A stretch of 64,000 bases of DNA from Metarhizium brunneum (Eukaryota > Ascomycota > Sordariomycetes > Hypocreales > Clavicipitaceae): assembly GCF_013426205.1 (NCBI RefSeq), contig NC_089426.1, positions 3,286,001-3,350,000 of the forward strand, given 5' to 3'. Under the pieces are notes generated by a model. It was given only the letters and a program-made list of their open reading frames with translations, was not told the DNA's origin and ran no database searches. Made by a program: the position numbers and the translations under genes. Numbering within the stretch: position 1 is the stretch's first letter; the number at the start of each line of letters is the position of its first letter. This document shows, in pieces, positions 22,128-32,717 of the stretch.

Positions 22128-24422
22128 ATGACGTATCCAGTCTCACTCGGCAGGGGATTTATACTGTCATCAAGAGATGACGCCGACTCTTCTCTGTCAC
22201 ATCTGGGTTCCAACCCTCTCTACTCCCGTTGCCGAAGCCATACTGGCACGGAAGCGCATCATCGTGCGGAGAAGAAGTTGGAGCGACCTTGCTCAGAGTT
22301 CCAGTTTCAGAGCGTCAGCAGCAACCTCTACGCGGGCGACTTACACGACACAATGTTGCTGGGGGAGAGACTTCGTGCTCGTCGAGCCAGAGATGACGTG
22401 GCTGCTCTAGTAGATTTTCTGAAGAATCATCCGCCGCCGCCGGATAACTTCATGTCGATACCATACGGAGATGACGGGCATGGCCGCGGAAGATGGTCCA
22501 AAATCAAGAAAATAGGAAGAAGGAGCAAATCCACGCCCAAACAGCCACAAAACATCCAACTGCCAGACTCGGCAGTGGTAGGCGTCACCAGTGGAGGGCA
22601 TAGGCACATTGCCATCTCGATTCCAATCGAGGCAACTCCGTATGGGTTGGAGATCCGGTCCCAGTATCCTGTCTTCACTCACGACACGCAAATTGGAATA
22701 CCAAGCAAAGGACCCATCAGAACGTTCAGGAATGAAAAGGGCGTTGTTACCGTTTTGCGGCCCGTGGCGGAGGCATTTGAGTCAGATACCGGTTTGGTTG
22801 CTACTAAATCTCGAGCGCCATATTTGAACTCCCGGGGACACCGCCCTCCTCCGTTACCGCCGCACAAGCCAACCAATAGTCTAACGGACAAAGTCCATGA
22901 TTATATTGGGATTCTACCAACGAAGTTTGATACGCCATTACTTGATGACAGCTCAGCGCCATGGCATATCTCGCGAAGTCCATCAAGAGATGAAGGCTCA
23001 GTAGGCAAACAAAATCCGGCGGTGTTTCGGCGCTCTGCGTACCCTGCACGAGCTTCTAGTATGGTTTCCAATAGATCTGCGAGAAACCCACCATCTATCG
23101 ACGGCTTGATATCACCACAGGACCATGTTGCGGGAGCGAGTAGTGTCGCTCGGTCGAAATGCTTGTACAACTCGTTAACCCCGGCTCCACAGCGAGCACT
23201 TTCAATAAGCAACAACAACCCTGTGAACAGTATTGGTGCTCGCAGATCAGAATCCGGACCGTCCTACATCAGAGACTCAAGTCCAGCACTAAGCTGGGAT
23301 GGTAGCCAAAATCGGAATACTGCTTCGACGACAGACGCTCATGTTCTTTCACATTCGGAGGACTATCGACACGCAAGCTCAGGGTCAAGTTGGAATAGAA
23401 AGGATATTGTGAGAGAAAGAAAGCGGCGCGACATTGAGGCAGCCGTGTGGAATGCAAAAGTGAAAGATCAGCTGGAACGAGATGCTTCCAAGGCGATACA
23501 GCGACCATCAGCTGCCCAACCATCGTCACGACCAGCAGCGGCGGTTCCGGACAAGACGTCAACCGCTATGCCGGGCCAATTAGCCTTAACCTTGAGTGGT
23601 CTCATGGTGGTGACGGATGTCGAGCCGTCTTCTGCTGATGAAAAGGGCGGACCCGTCCGTCCCAAGACGGCGCCTGCAAAGAAGTCTTCAAAGGAGGATT
23701 CTGAAATAACACTGCCCTCAACCACTGTCAACACACCAAGTATTCTGACCCCGCCAGCCTCCACGCGTGGCTCGCCATCACAGCAACATGACGTGTCAGA
23801 TCGCACGTCTCTGACCCGTCGACGAGAATGGAAGGCCATCAGGGAACAGGAGCGCAGGGCACGCGATGCAATGGCTATGGCCAGAGCAAGGACGCAACAG
23901 TTAGCCTCGGGTGGAGTGGCATACGGGAATGGCTCGGTTTCCCACGCAGACAAGGAGGTCATGCGCTTATACGAAGCGTACCGCGAGCATCGGTTGCGAG
24001 ACATGGAGCGCCGGCTCCGTAGGTTGGAACGCAACGGCGATGACTGGCTTCGGGCCCCAGTGCCTGTTTTGGACAACATGAATAAAACTATAGGGTCTTC
24101 CAATAACTGGCCATTAGAGGGAATTAGGGCCTGGGCATCCGATGGCGAAACTTCAGGCACAGCAGACAGGATGGACCGGGATATGGAAAAGACGCGACTA
24201 ACACGGCGGCCTAGCTTATCCCAGGCCAGACTCCTGGATATGTTGACTAGGCATGCGTATAACGACGATGCATGGAGTGATAGTGTGAGCAGGAGTGACG
24301 ACGCAAGCGGGTTGGGGACTATTGAGCCGCTGATGAGGGAATTGGCGGGAGAGGCAAGGCGATGGCAGGGAACGACGCAATCGCCAGTCATTACGAAAGG
24401 TGGACAATCCCACCCCATGTAA
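22128..24422 (+). CDS. Large conserved-looking protein, disordered with C-terminal coiled coil
   Basis: A single uninterrupted frame of 764 codons on the plus strand with coding-like composition. I do not recognise the family. The start is at 22128 or at the internal ATG 22353 (MLLGERLRARRARDD), which begins a more ordered section DFLKNHPPPPDNFMSIP. Residues about 120-235 contain short hydrophobic strands (HRHIAISIPIEATPYGLEI). A long Ser/Pro/Arg-rich disordered middle follows. Residues about 560-645 are strongly charged and helical (TRRREWKAIREQERRARDAM, then YREHRLRDMERRLRRLERN), probably a coiled coil. No signal peptide or membrane segment is visible. The long pyrimidine-rich leader upstream suggests a regulated gene. 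No function is assigned. Confidence 0.75.
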   Translation: MTYPVSLGRGFILSSRDDADSSLSHLGSNPLYSRCRSHTGTEAHHRAEKKLERPCSEFQFQSVSSNLYAGDLHDTMLLGERLRARRARDDVAALVDFLKNHPPPPDNFMSIPYGDDGHGRGRWSKIKKIGRRSKSTPKQPQNIQLPDSAVVGVTSGGHRHIAISIPIEATPYGLEIRSQYPVFTHDTQIGIPSKGPIRTFRNEKGVVTVLRPVAEAFESDTGLVATKSRAPYLNSRGHRPPPLPPHKPTNSLTDKVHDYIGILPTKFDTPLLDDSSAPWHISRSPSRDEGSVGKQNPAVFRRSAYPARASSMVSNRSARNPPSIDGLISPQDHVAGASSVARSKCLYNSLTPAPQRALSISNNNPVNSIGARRSESGPSYIRDSSPALSWDGSQNRNTASTTDAHVLSHSEDYRHASSGSSWNRKDIVRERKRRDIEAAVWNAKVKDQLERDASKAIQRPSAAQPSSRPAAAVPDKTSTAMPGQLALTLSGLMVVTDVEPSSADEKGGPVRPKTAPAKKSSKEDSEITLPSTTVNTPSILTPPASTRGSPSQQHDVSDRTSLTRRREWKAIREQERRARDAMAMARARTQQLASGGVAYGNGSVSHADKEVMRLYEAYREHRLRDMERRLRRLERNGDDWLRAPVPVLDNMNKTIGSSNNWPLEGIRAWASDGETSGTADRMDRDMEKTRLTRRPSLSQARLLDMLTRHAYNDDAWSDSVSRSDDASGLGTIEPLMRELAGEARRWQGTTQSPVITKGGQSHPM

Positions 24423-25114
24423 GGTTAATGAAGGTGTACAAAGTCCATTTCCAAATTTTCATCATGGCGAATATTTCTTTCATCAGGGCAACGGTCTGCA
24501 ATCTCAACACTATAGTGCGCAAAAACAAAATATACGACAGATAAAATTGGGTGTGCCGGCAGCAACTATGGGTGCAGGGTGCGAACATGGTAGAATTGAG
24601 CGTCACCTTGGGTATATCCTCCCTTGGATCAATATGCCAAAAAGTGATGTCAAATCAGGACCTGGATATGAATATTAACTATGTACAGTGCTAGGTTGTG
24701 ATTATTAGCTGAACATGTGATACTGTTTAAGAACGGGAATTCGAAGTGTCGAGTTGTCGTCGAATAAAGTTGGCGCATTGTAACTGACGTCTTACACGGG
24801 CCAGCTAAAGCAGTAGTCACTCGTCACCTGCGGGTAAAAGAAAGGAGAAGGAAAAAAAGTGAAAACCAGTATTGTTATTTCAAAGGGCTTGAAATTGGCT
24901 TCGACATAAATCTACCTCGAACATCTCCAGAATAACCATTTACCCAGAAAAGTATAGTTCACAAGTCAAGAGTACAAGCAAACTCAGTCAATGACGTAGC
25001 TAGCACTGCATCTCTCATCCAGGGTACGGAGTACATAAACACCAATACTCACCAAGGCCCACGCAACGCAACACAGATGCAAATGCAAATGCAAACGCAA
25101 GTGACAAGACAAAA
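24423..25114. other. Intergenic between two plus-strand genes
   Basis: It holds the 3' untranslated region of the coiled-coil gene and the promoter of the SDR gene. A perfect GTACGGAGTAC copy of the recurring motif lies at 25024-25034, about 80 bases before the SDR start. A purine-rich run lies near 24835-24865. Confidence 0.55.
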
Positions 25115-25930
25115 ATGTCCACCCCCTGGATATTCATATGCCCGTCCAGCCGCGGAATCGGGCTCGCCCTGACGCGCCACCTGCTCCGGACGACACGCCT
25201 CCCCGTCCTGGCGACGACTCGCCATCCGAACCCGGAGGTTTCCAAGGCCGCCATCCTGAAGGGCATGGACGGCACTCAGCACGGCGACTCGGCCTCTTCG
25301 CGCCTGCACCTCGTGTCCGTGGACGTGACGGACCCGCCGTCGGTGGAAGCGGCCTCGCACACGGCGCGGCGGCTGTTCCCCCCGGACCGCCACCACCTGC
25401 ACCTGTCGCTTGCGGTGCCGGGGGTCCTGACGCCCGAGAAGAGTCCCGCGCAGGTAGACGCCGGCGCGAGCCTGGCCATGTTCCGGGTGAACACGCTGGG
25501 GCCGCTGCTGCTCATGAAGCACTTTGCGGAGTTTCTGCCGCGGCGCGGGACGGACATGGCCGGCGGGGAGGCGGACGCGCTGCCCGCACACGCTACGTGG
25601 GTGTTCATGTCTGCGAGGGTCGGGTCCGTCGCGGATAATAGGTCGGGGGGCTGGTTCTCGTACCGCGCCAGCAAGGCTGCGGTGAATAGCGTCGCCAAGA
25701 GCTTGGATGTGATGCTCCGGGCGAGGAGTGGCGACAAGGCCGTGGCCGTGGCGTATCATCCCGGGACGGTGAGGACCGGGCTGAGCAGGGAGTTTTGGGA
25801 GAGGGTTCCGGAGGAGCAGCTGTTCAGTCCCGAGTACGCGGCGGAGAGAATGGTCAGCGTGGTGAATGGGTTGCATCTTGGTCAACGGGGGAGGTGTTTG
25901 GATTGGAAGGGCGAGGAGATTCCGCCTTAG
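25115..25930 (+). CDS. Short-chain dehydrogenase/reductase (C-factor-like)
   Basis: Single exon, 271 aa, from an ATG in context AAAAATGTC. A Rossmann start is visible as ICPSSRGIGLALTRHLL (cofactor glycine motif), with VDVTDPPSV after strand 4, a weak LAVPGVL in place of the usual NAG motif, and the catalytic YRASK (Tyr-x3-Lys) preceded by VFMSARVGS. The final PGTVRTGLS is the usual SDR post-catalytic loop. Length and motifs fit the classical SDR family, closest in style to C-factor/sniffer-like members; the substrate cannot be read. The coding region is markedly GC-rich, which gives long false frames on the other strands. It is convergent with chs5, with stops 98 bases apart. Confidence 0.88.
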   Translation: MSTPWIFICPSSRGIGLALTRHLLRTTRLPVLATTRHPNPEVSKAAILKGMDGTQHGDSASSRLHLVSVDVTDPPSVEAASHTARRLFPPDRHHLHLSLAVPGVLTPEKSPAQVDAGASLAMFRVNTLGPLLLMKHFAEFLPRRGTDMAGGEADALPAHATWVFMSARVGSVADNRSGGWFSYRASKAAVNSVAKSLDVMLRARSGDKAVAVAYHPGTVRTGLSREFWERVPEEQLFSPEYAAERMVSVVNGLHLGQRGRCLDWKGEEIPP

Positions 25931-26028
25931 GATGGAATGAAATCAGGGGCATTAAATGAGTATTATTTCATCTATTCTTCAAAGAAATAGGTTTTTTTTC
26001 CCTCTTCAACTCTTTACCATGGCTGAAC

Positions 26029-27247
26029 CTACAATTCCACTTCCTGGAAGGACGCGCCGTCTGGTGTGCCAGATGGCTTCTCTCCTACGTCTCTGCCTGC
26101 GCCGTCGTCGCCTCCGTGTGTTTCGGCCGCGTCGCCTTCATGATTTGAGGTGCTTGGACGTAGGGCGACCTTTTGCTCTTCCATGTCTTCGAGTCTCATT
26201 TTTTGCTCTTCGGCTTGCGATGGCGTCTTGGACTTTTGCTCGGGCTCTTCCTCTGCTTCTTTCTCGGCCTCCTGCTCCACTTCCGCCTCTGGTTCATCTA
26301 CCTCATCCCCATTCTTAGTCGCCTCTGTCGTCTTCGCGGCCTCAGGGCCGGGGGCCGGGGGCTCGTCCTTGACAGGAACCGGCGGGGGTGAGATGGTCTC
26401 GCTACTAGGAGGCCCGGGCCTCATTGCATCCAGATAGAACTTGGTGACACCCAGAATGCGGCCATTCTTCTCACAGGCGTCCACCCATTCCGGCCGTACC
26501 ACGGGAATATTGTTTTCGACGGCCTTTTCCCAAGCTGTACCTCTCCCCTCTGTGGTGACAAAATGTGTAGTATCGATGCGCACCCCATCCGCGATCTTGG
26601 CGCCGATACGCTCCACAGCCTTGCCCAAGTTTTCCTTGAGAGCTCCGGGCAAAATGCCGGTTGTGATGGTGATACCGCTCAAATCGGTCATCTTATGCGT
26701 ACGCACAGTCACCTTCTCACTCATACGTGTCCCAGCAGTGGTCCTCAACACAAGGTGGAATGTGTACTCCGTATCGACAGCCAAGCCACTGATCTTGGTG
26801 CTGTGCATCTGCATCGGTCGGGGGATGTTTCCGGCCTTTTGGCCATTGCGATACAGACTGAGGGATATCAAATCGGCCGTGGCAAGCTCAATTGGGTCCC
26901 ACTCGAGAACAACTGACGTCTGGGTGGCATTGCGACAGCGGAGAACGGGGCTGGCAGGCTCAGAAGCGCCAAAGGACTGGTATATGCGATCTTGTAGGTC
27001 GCGAAACTTTTGCTCTTCGAGTGATTCTTTTTCGTTGTTTTGAGAGACGGCGATGTCGACGATGCTACCAGATGAAATGTTCGGGGGCAGGAGGATGGAG
27101 GGGAACTCAATCTGTGCAAGCTGTTAGAAACCAATCGTATATTTCAAGGCGACTCGTTGGAGAGGTTTGGCATACCAGCCGCTTGTCCGGCGTCAGGAGG
27201 ACCGTGACTCCAGCGTCAACCTTTCCGACGGTGAGAGAGACGAGCAT
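26029..27247 (-). CDS. CHS5: Chs5, exomer scaffold (FN3 and BRCT domains)
   Basis: Model complement(join(26029..27111, 27176..27247)), 384 aa. The short first exon encodes MLVSLTVGKVDAGVTVLLTP, the conserved Chs5 N-terminus, and the intron 27112..27175 (GTATGC, CACAG) is phase 0. A dimerisation segment (to about residue 75) is followed by a fibronectin type III domain (about 78-165, with SVVLEWDPIELATADL) and a BRCT domain (about 168-252, with VRPEWVDACEKNGRILG). A Glu/Lys/Pro-rich disordered tail completes it. Chs5 is the core of exomer, which sorts chitin synthase III and other cargo at the trans-Golgi. The tail is short compared with yeast Chs5. It is convergent with the SDR gene. Confidence 0.94.
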
Positions 27248-28985
27248 ATTCCTCAGATGATGATCGCGGAGTTGAGAGTTGTGTCCCTGGGGTTGGCGGT
27301 GGTGCTCCTAGGCACTCCTGAACAAAGGGCCGCGCAATCGGGCCAGTTTGCTGGATGGATTATTCGCAACGACCTTGGTAACAAATCTTGTTTTTGCCTG
27401 CAAAAACATCGAACCAGGTCGAATATGTTGGGTTCTGAACTACCTAGGCAGTTGAAGCTTTGGTTTCGAGGCCAATGGGAGTCAAATGTCGGTAGCAAGT
27501 TGAAGTGCTCAAGTGTCAAGGACTCGAGGTGCTGCATGTGTGGTTGAATCTACTCTGGACAGGAAGCTGGCTTGTGATTCGTCGCAGCTCCACTTGAGCA
27601 GTTGGCTGGTCCATTGTCTGAGTTGGAAGGAGCGATGCTGGGCGTTGGAAGTGGGTCGAGGGGCTGTTCAATGTTGAATACAAAATGAATAAAGTCGAAT
27701 AGCAACTCTGTACTTTTCCCTCGTACACTTGGGGATTTGCCTCGTACCAACGAACTCATTCTTATCATTGTTAGAATTGAGCCACACACCCCCTATTTTG
27801 TAAATACGTGCAGTCGTGTCGAACTCTACAAACCTTCGCTGGGTCTCAGCCAGTGACAGACGAGGCGCAGTGGCCATTCTTCGATGATAGTGCCCTCTTT
27901 TCCTGTACCTGTTTCCGACATCTAGTTTCTTCTATTCCCCGTCCTATATTCCACCAAAGTCAGGTGTTACTTTTCCTGATGTCTAGCTATTCATCATAAC
28001 TCCATCCAATTGCAGTCATGAGAGAGCCATTCAAGCAAACACCACCTAGCTTCATCCCGTACAAGTCGGGTGATCGTACCCCCCGAGCCTTACTGGGCTT
28101 ATGCCGATATTTTGTCCCGAGTGCCCAGAGCGTCAGTGTCGCCAATGCAACTCGAGGCTTAAACGAGCCATGTGGCACACCGAGGCTGTGCCAAGAGTTC
28201 CTGCCGAGAATACGGAGCAACCGGCTCACCTATATCCATCGATTGCCCCGTTCATAATACATGGCATGGCGTAAGGGGCGTCAAGGAACTAACGCTGAGT
28301 CAGACTACGCCCGAAACTTATTATTGCGCTCCGTATCCCGCAGGCTGACGAGATGTAACTGTGCGGCTTTCATTCATTCGGTATGAAAGAGTGGAGACCG
28401 AAACGTTGATGCAACAGCGAAGAACTCGATGTACAAGAAACATTTGCCCCAAAGCCCAGCAGCTGGCCGTTTTCCATCTCACCAATCAGAATCCTCTGCT
28501 ATGAAATTGCTATATTTTCGAGATGCTGCTTTCATGCAGCACGCCCGGCCCTCTGGGGTCAAATGTTTCCACCTTGGCGAATCAAGGCAGTTTTCTTATC
28601 GACTGATCTTCGCATAACGCCCTAAAATCTTTCTCCATGCAAACGTGTTCATGTACATTCTCCGCTCCAATATCTTGACTGGCTGTTGCCGCCTACGCCG
28701 AGATTGTTTACAGCTGCAGGTACTCGATACTACGCTGGGATCATGTAGAAGGAGGCTATGGTATGCGGCTGACTTCTTACCACCACGACTCGGCTCAAGG
28801 CTGCAGCTAATATAACAATTGAGTTGCTTGCTGCAGGCCCGCCGGGGTGCTCGATAATCTAATAATTTTTTGTATAAATAAGAGGAGCCATTTGGCAGTC
28901 TCGGACTACTCGTCTGAATTCTGTTTTCATACTATAACAACAAAAACAACTTGATACCCCCACATTTCACTTCTCAGACACCAAC
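27248..28985. other. Intergenic: divergent promoters of chs5 and the fatty-acid oxygenase
   Basis: About 1.7 kb. ORFs of up to 126 codons (for example 28018-28257 +) show no recognisable features. The right end carries a TATA box for the oxygenase gene, listed separately. Confidence 0.5.
28874..28881 (+). promoter_or_regulatory. TATA box of the Ppo-type oxygenase gene
   Basis: A TATAAATA octamer lies 105 bases before the oxygenase ATG, within an AT-rich stretch and followed by an A/C-rich leader (AACAACAAAAACAAC) typical of fungal 5' untranslated regions. Confidence 0.55.
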
Positions 28986-31900
28986 ATGTCCTTCGAAAAG
29001 AAGTTTCAAGCTGGTGAGACTTACGGGGATCCCCGTACAGAATCATCGCATTTTATGACTGATGCCGCCGACATTGCCGAATATATCTGGAATAACGCTG
29101 TTGGCGTCCAAAATCGGACGTCCAAAAAGGAGATTATAGAACTTTTGAGAGAACTCTTACATAAAGGAGAACCAATTGACGATAAGAAGGGGTTAGTAGC
29201 ATTCAGCATCTGGAATGAACGTTTCTGACAAGAGACAGCACCACCGAGCTCCTGATCAGCATTCTTACAAGCCTACCCTCCACATCAAAACTTCGTACTC
29301 GACTCACCAGCAAGTTCATCGACAGGCTGTGGAGTAATATCCAACATCCACCACTGAGCTATGTTGGAGGCGATGTCAAGTATGAGGTTGTCAATCCCCA
29401 CGAGCCAGTTTACAAAGACGACAATGAGGCCTATAGCACGATTGAGTTCAAGGCTCCTGATAGCGACATAATGCTACGGGAGCGCATGCCAAAAGTCCCC
29501 GACGGTACCTATCAATACCGATTACCTGATGGGAGCTTCAACAGTGTCCTTCAGCCTAACTTGGGAAAAGCCGGTACGCCTTATGCCAAGACTGTCCGTC
29601 CGCTAAAGCGGCTTCAAGGGGTCAAGCCTGACCCGGGTCTACTCTTTGATCTTTTGATGGCCCGCGATGAGGATAACTTCATTGAGAATCCTGCTGGCAT
29701 CTCGTCTATGCTCTTCTACCATGCATCTATCATCATTCATGACATCTTTCGCACTAATCGTACGGACATGAACAAGTCTGATACGTCGTCATATCTTGAC
29801 CTGGCGCCCCTGTACGGTTCATCACTCAAGGATCAGTTGGAAATCCGTACCATGAAAGAGGGCAAGTTGAAGCCCGACACCTTCCATGAGAAACGGCTAT
29901 TAGGGCAGCCCGCCGGTGTCAATGTCATGTTGGTCCTCTACAGCCGCTTCCACAACTACGTTGCCGACATCTTATTAAAAATCAACGAGAATGGACGGTT
30001 TACACTGGCATGCCCGCCAAATGCCAGCCCTGAAGACAAGGCTCGAGCTGTAGCCAAGCAAGACCATGACATCTTCAACACCGCTCGTTTGATCGTTGGC
30101 GGGCTTTATGTCAACATATCCCTGCATGACTACTTGCGAGCCATCACCAACACCCACCACTCTAAGAGTGATTGGACATTGGACCCTAGGATCGAAATAG
30201 GCAACCAATATGATGGCGAGGGTGTTCCTCGGGGCGTTGGCAATCAGGTCAGCGTCGAGTTCAATCTGATATACCGATTTCATTCATGCATCTCCAAAAA
30301 AGACGAGCGCTGGATTAATGATTTCTTTCTTAAGCTTTTCCCAGGCCGTAACCCAGACGACTTGAGTAACGTGAGCCATGTCGAGCTTGGTCAGGCGTTG
30401 GTGGCCTTTGAACAGAGTATTCCCAAAGATCCTAGTGTTCGAACATTTGACGGCCTAGAACGTCAGGCCGACGGGACATTCAAAGACGAGGACCTTGTCC
30501 GCATTCTAAAAGAGGCCATGGAGGACCCAGCTGGTGCCTTTGGCGCCCGTATGGTCCCTAAGGCGCTGAAGGTGGTCGAAGTCCTTGGTATCAACCAAGC
30601 CCGCAAATGGCAGGTTGCGTCCTTGAACGAATTTCGTGACTTCTTTGGACTCAAACGATATGATAAATTCAGTGATATCAACTCAAACGAGGAGATTGCC
30701 AACATCCTGGAGAAGCTGTATGCGGATCCTGACATGGTGGAACTTTATCCGGGTCTCATGATTGAGGATATTAAGCCCGTCCGCAATCCTGGTTGCGGAA
30801 TCTGCCCAACTTACTCAGTCGGCCGCGCAATCCTTTCTGACGCCATCACGCTCGTGCGGTCAGATAGATTCAACACAATCGACTATACGGTCGCCAATCT
30901 CACAAGTTGGGGCTACAATGAAGTACAGCAAGATTACAAGACTCTTGGTGGTTCCATGCTGTACAAGCTCATACAACGAGGTGTTCCCGGCTGGTTCCCC
31001 TTCAACTCCGTAGCCGTTATGCAACCCATGTATACAAAGAAAGCCAACGAAAAGATTGCTCAGGAGCTTGGAACGCTGGACCAGTATACGCTGGACGACC
31101 CAAAGCCTCCAGGAATGCCCATCACAATTTCCGCAAATGCCTCGATTAAACAAATATTTGATAACCCCGCACAGTTCGCTGTGCCTTGGCTCAAATCATT
31201 CAACTGCTTGTTCCCGGGAAAAAAAGATTTGGGTTGGTTTATGTTGGCTGGTGACGAAACCCATGGCTATGCGAATCGTGCTGGTTTTGGCAAAGCAATG
31301 GGCAATATTCCACACTTGCATCATGCCATAAACGAGTTCATCCATGGCGTCGGCACACAGATGATCCAAAAAGAGACCTTCAGACTCAAAGAGGGCCTTA
31401 ATCAGGCTGACATGGTCCGCGATATTGCTATTCCATTGTTGACAAGGCTACTCGCAGACCTTTTCTACTTTGACTTGCGCTCTGATGAGAATCCAGACGG
31501 CAAACTAGGCACGGCCGATCTCTATCAGCACCTGATGAATATTCGCGCCTGGGGGGATAATACCGACTCTGGAGAGGCCTGGAACCGTCGCCGTCGTGCT
31601 AAGGAGAGTCTTGAGGTCATCATCAAGTCCACTCGGAAGCTAGTTGACGAAGTTGCTGTTAGTGGTGGTTTTGGAATGGGCGTCGTCTCTGCCTTGACGA
31701 GTAAATTCACCCGCAAGGCTCACATAAAGGAGAACTCTTTGAGATCGTGTGGCTTGAAGCTTGTTGAGGAGCTCCTGGCCCAAGGAAACTCGGCTGAGAG
31801 AGTTGTTGACAGCCTATGGCTGACGGCCTTTGGCGGTGTCGGGCCTCCAGTCAATACGGTAAGTGTTTGTTGTTATTCTTTGTATCGATTCCACTAAAGA

Positions 31901-32717
31901 TGCTGATTCAATTGTAGTTTTACGAAGTCCTGGAATTCTTTCTGCGGTCCGAGAATGCATCCCTGTGGGCTGATGTGCAGGACTATGCTCAAAAGTCTGA
32001 TGATAGCTCCCTCCGTGCCTATGTTGTTGAGGCACAACGTCTCACGAGTTCACAACGCGTTCTGCGTACCGCGACGCAGCCGGCTGAAGTGGAGGGCAAG
32101 TCAATTCAACCAGGTAATATGATTATAATTATGCTTGTAAGTTCGAGCTTCTGCTAATTCTACCTTGGCACCTTTTGCCCGCACATTGTTATTCCGGAAG
32201 TACAAGCCTAGGACAGAAGTGCTAATTACATTCTAGGGCGAGGCCGGGCGTAATCCATCAGAGGTCTCTAGCTGCGACAAGTTTGACGCAAAAAGACAGG
32301 CAGGCTCTGCGGCTTCCTTCAGCTACGGTCATCACCCTTGTTTTGGCGAGGACATTGCACTCGCCTTCGTGACCGGACTAGTGAAGCTTTGCGCCGGCCT
32401 CAGCCAGCTACGTCCGGCACCGGGGGCGATGGGACAAGCCAAGACGATCCGCGTTGGCGACGACAAGTTCTATCTTAATGACAGCTGGTCATGCTTTAGC
32501 CCTTATGCCAATAGTAAGCTCTTCCACATTCTGTGCTTTACATTCGATAAATTTGTATGTCCAAGGTTCTAACCAGCTCGTAGCCTGGAAGGTCCACTTC
32601 AATGGTCACGGAAAAGGCAACTACGAGGGCGAAATGCTGCCGAAGAAGTTGGTGGATATGCAAGAATACTACTATCTGGTAAGGAAATACAAGGATAAGC
32701 TTAAAAGGGCTATCTAG
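28986..32717 (+). CDS. ppo: Psi-factor (Ppo) type fatty-acid oxygenase: heme dioxygenase-P450 fusion
   Basis: Model join(28986..29191, 29239..31858, 31918..32136, 32237..32513, 32584..32717), 1151 aa, the usual Ppo/linoleate diol synthase length. All four introns have GT-AG ends and restore frame. The N-terminal domain is a cyclooxygenase-like heme dioxygenase: distal His in LFYHASIIIHD, and the catalytic Tyr and proximal heme His in YRFHSCIS. The C-terminal domain is P450-like, with heme loop SYGHHPCFGED that keeps the Cys ligand in the H-x-C-x-G form. Known family members turn C18 fatty acids into hydroperoxides and then diols or other oxylipins that control sporulation and, in some fungi, host interaction. 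The P450 helix-I Asn/Gln signature is not conserved here (see findings), so the final product may differ from a 5,8- or 7,8-diol. Confidence 0.93.

Noticed and set aside
23468..24418. 316-codon minus-strand ORF opposite the coiled-coil gene
   Set aside because: Its frame mirrors the codon pattern of the sense gene; the product is Ser/Arg-rich without motifs.
25049..25885. 278-codon minus-strand ORF opposite the SDR gene, and a 166-codon ORF in a second plus frame
   Set aside because: The SDR gene is very GC-rich, so stops are rare in all frames. The antisense products are Arg/Pro/His-rich with no domain, while the SDR frame has all family motifs.
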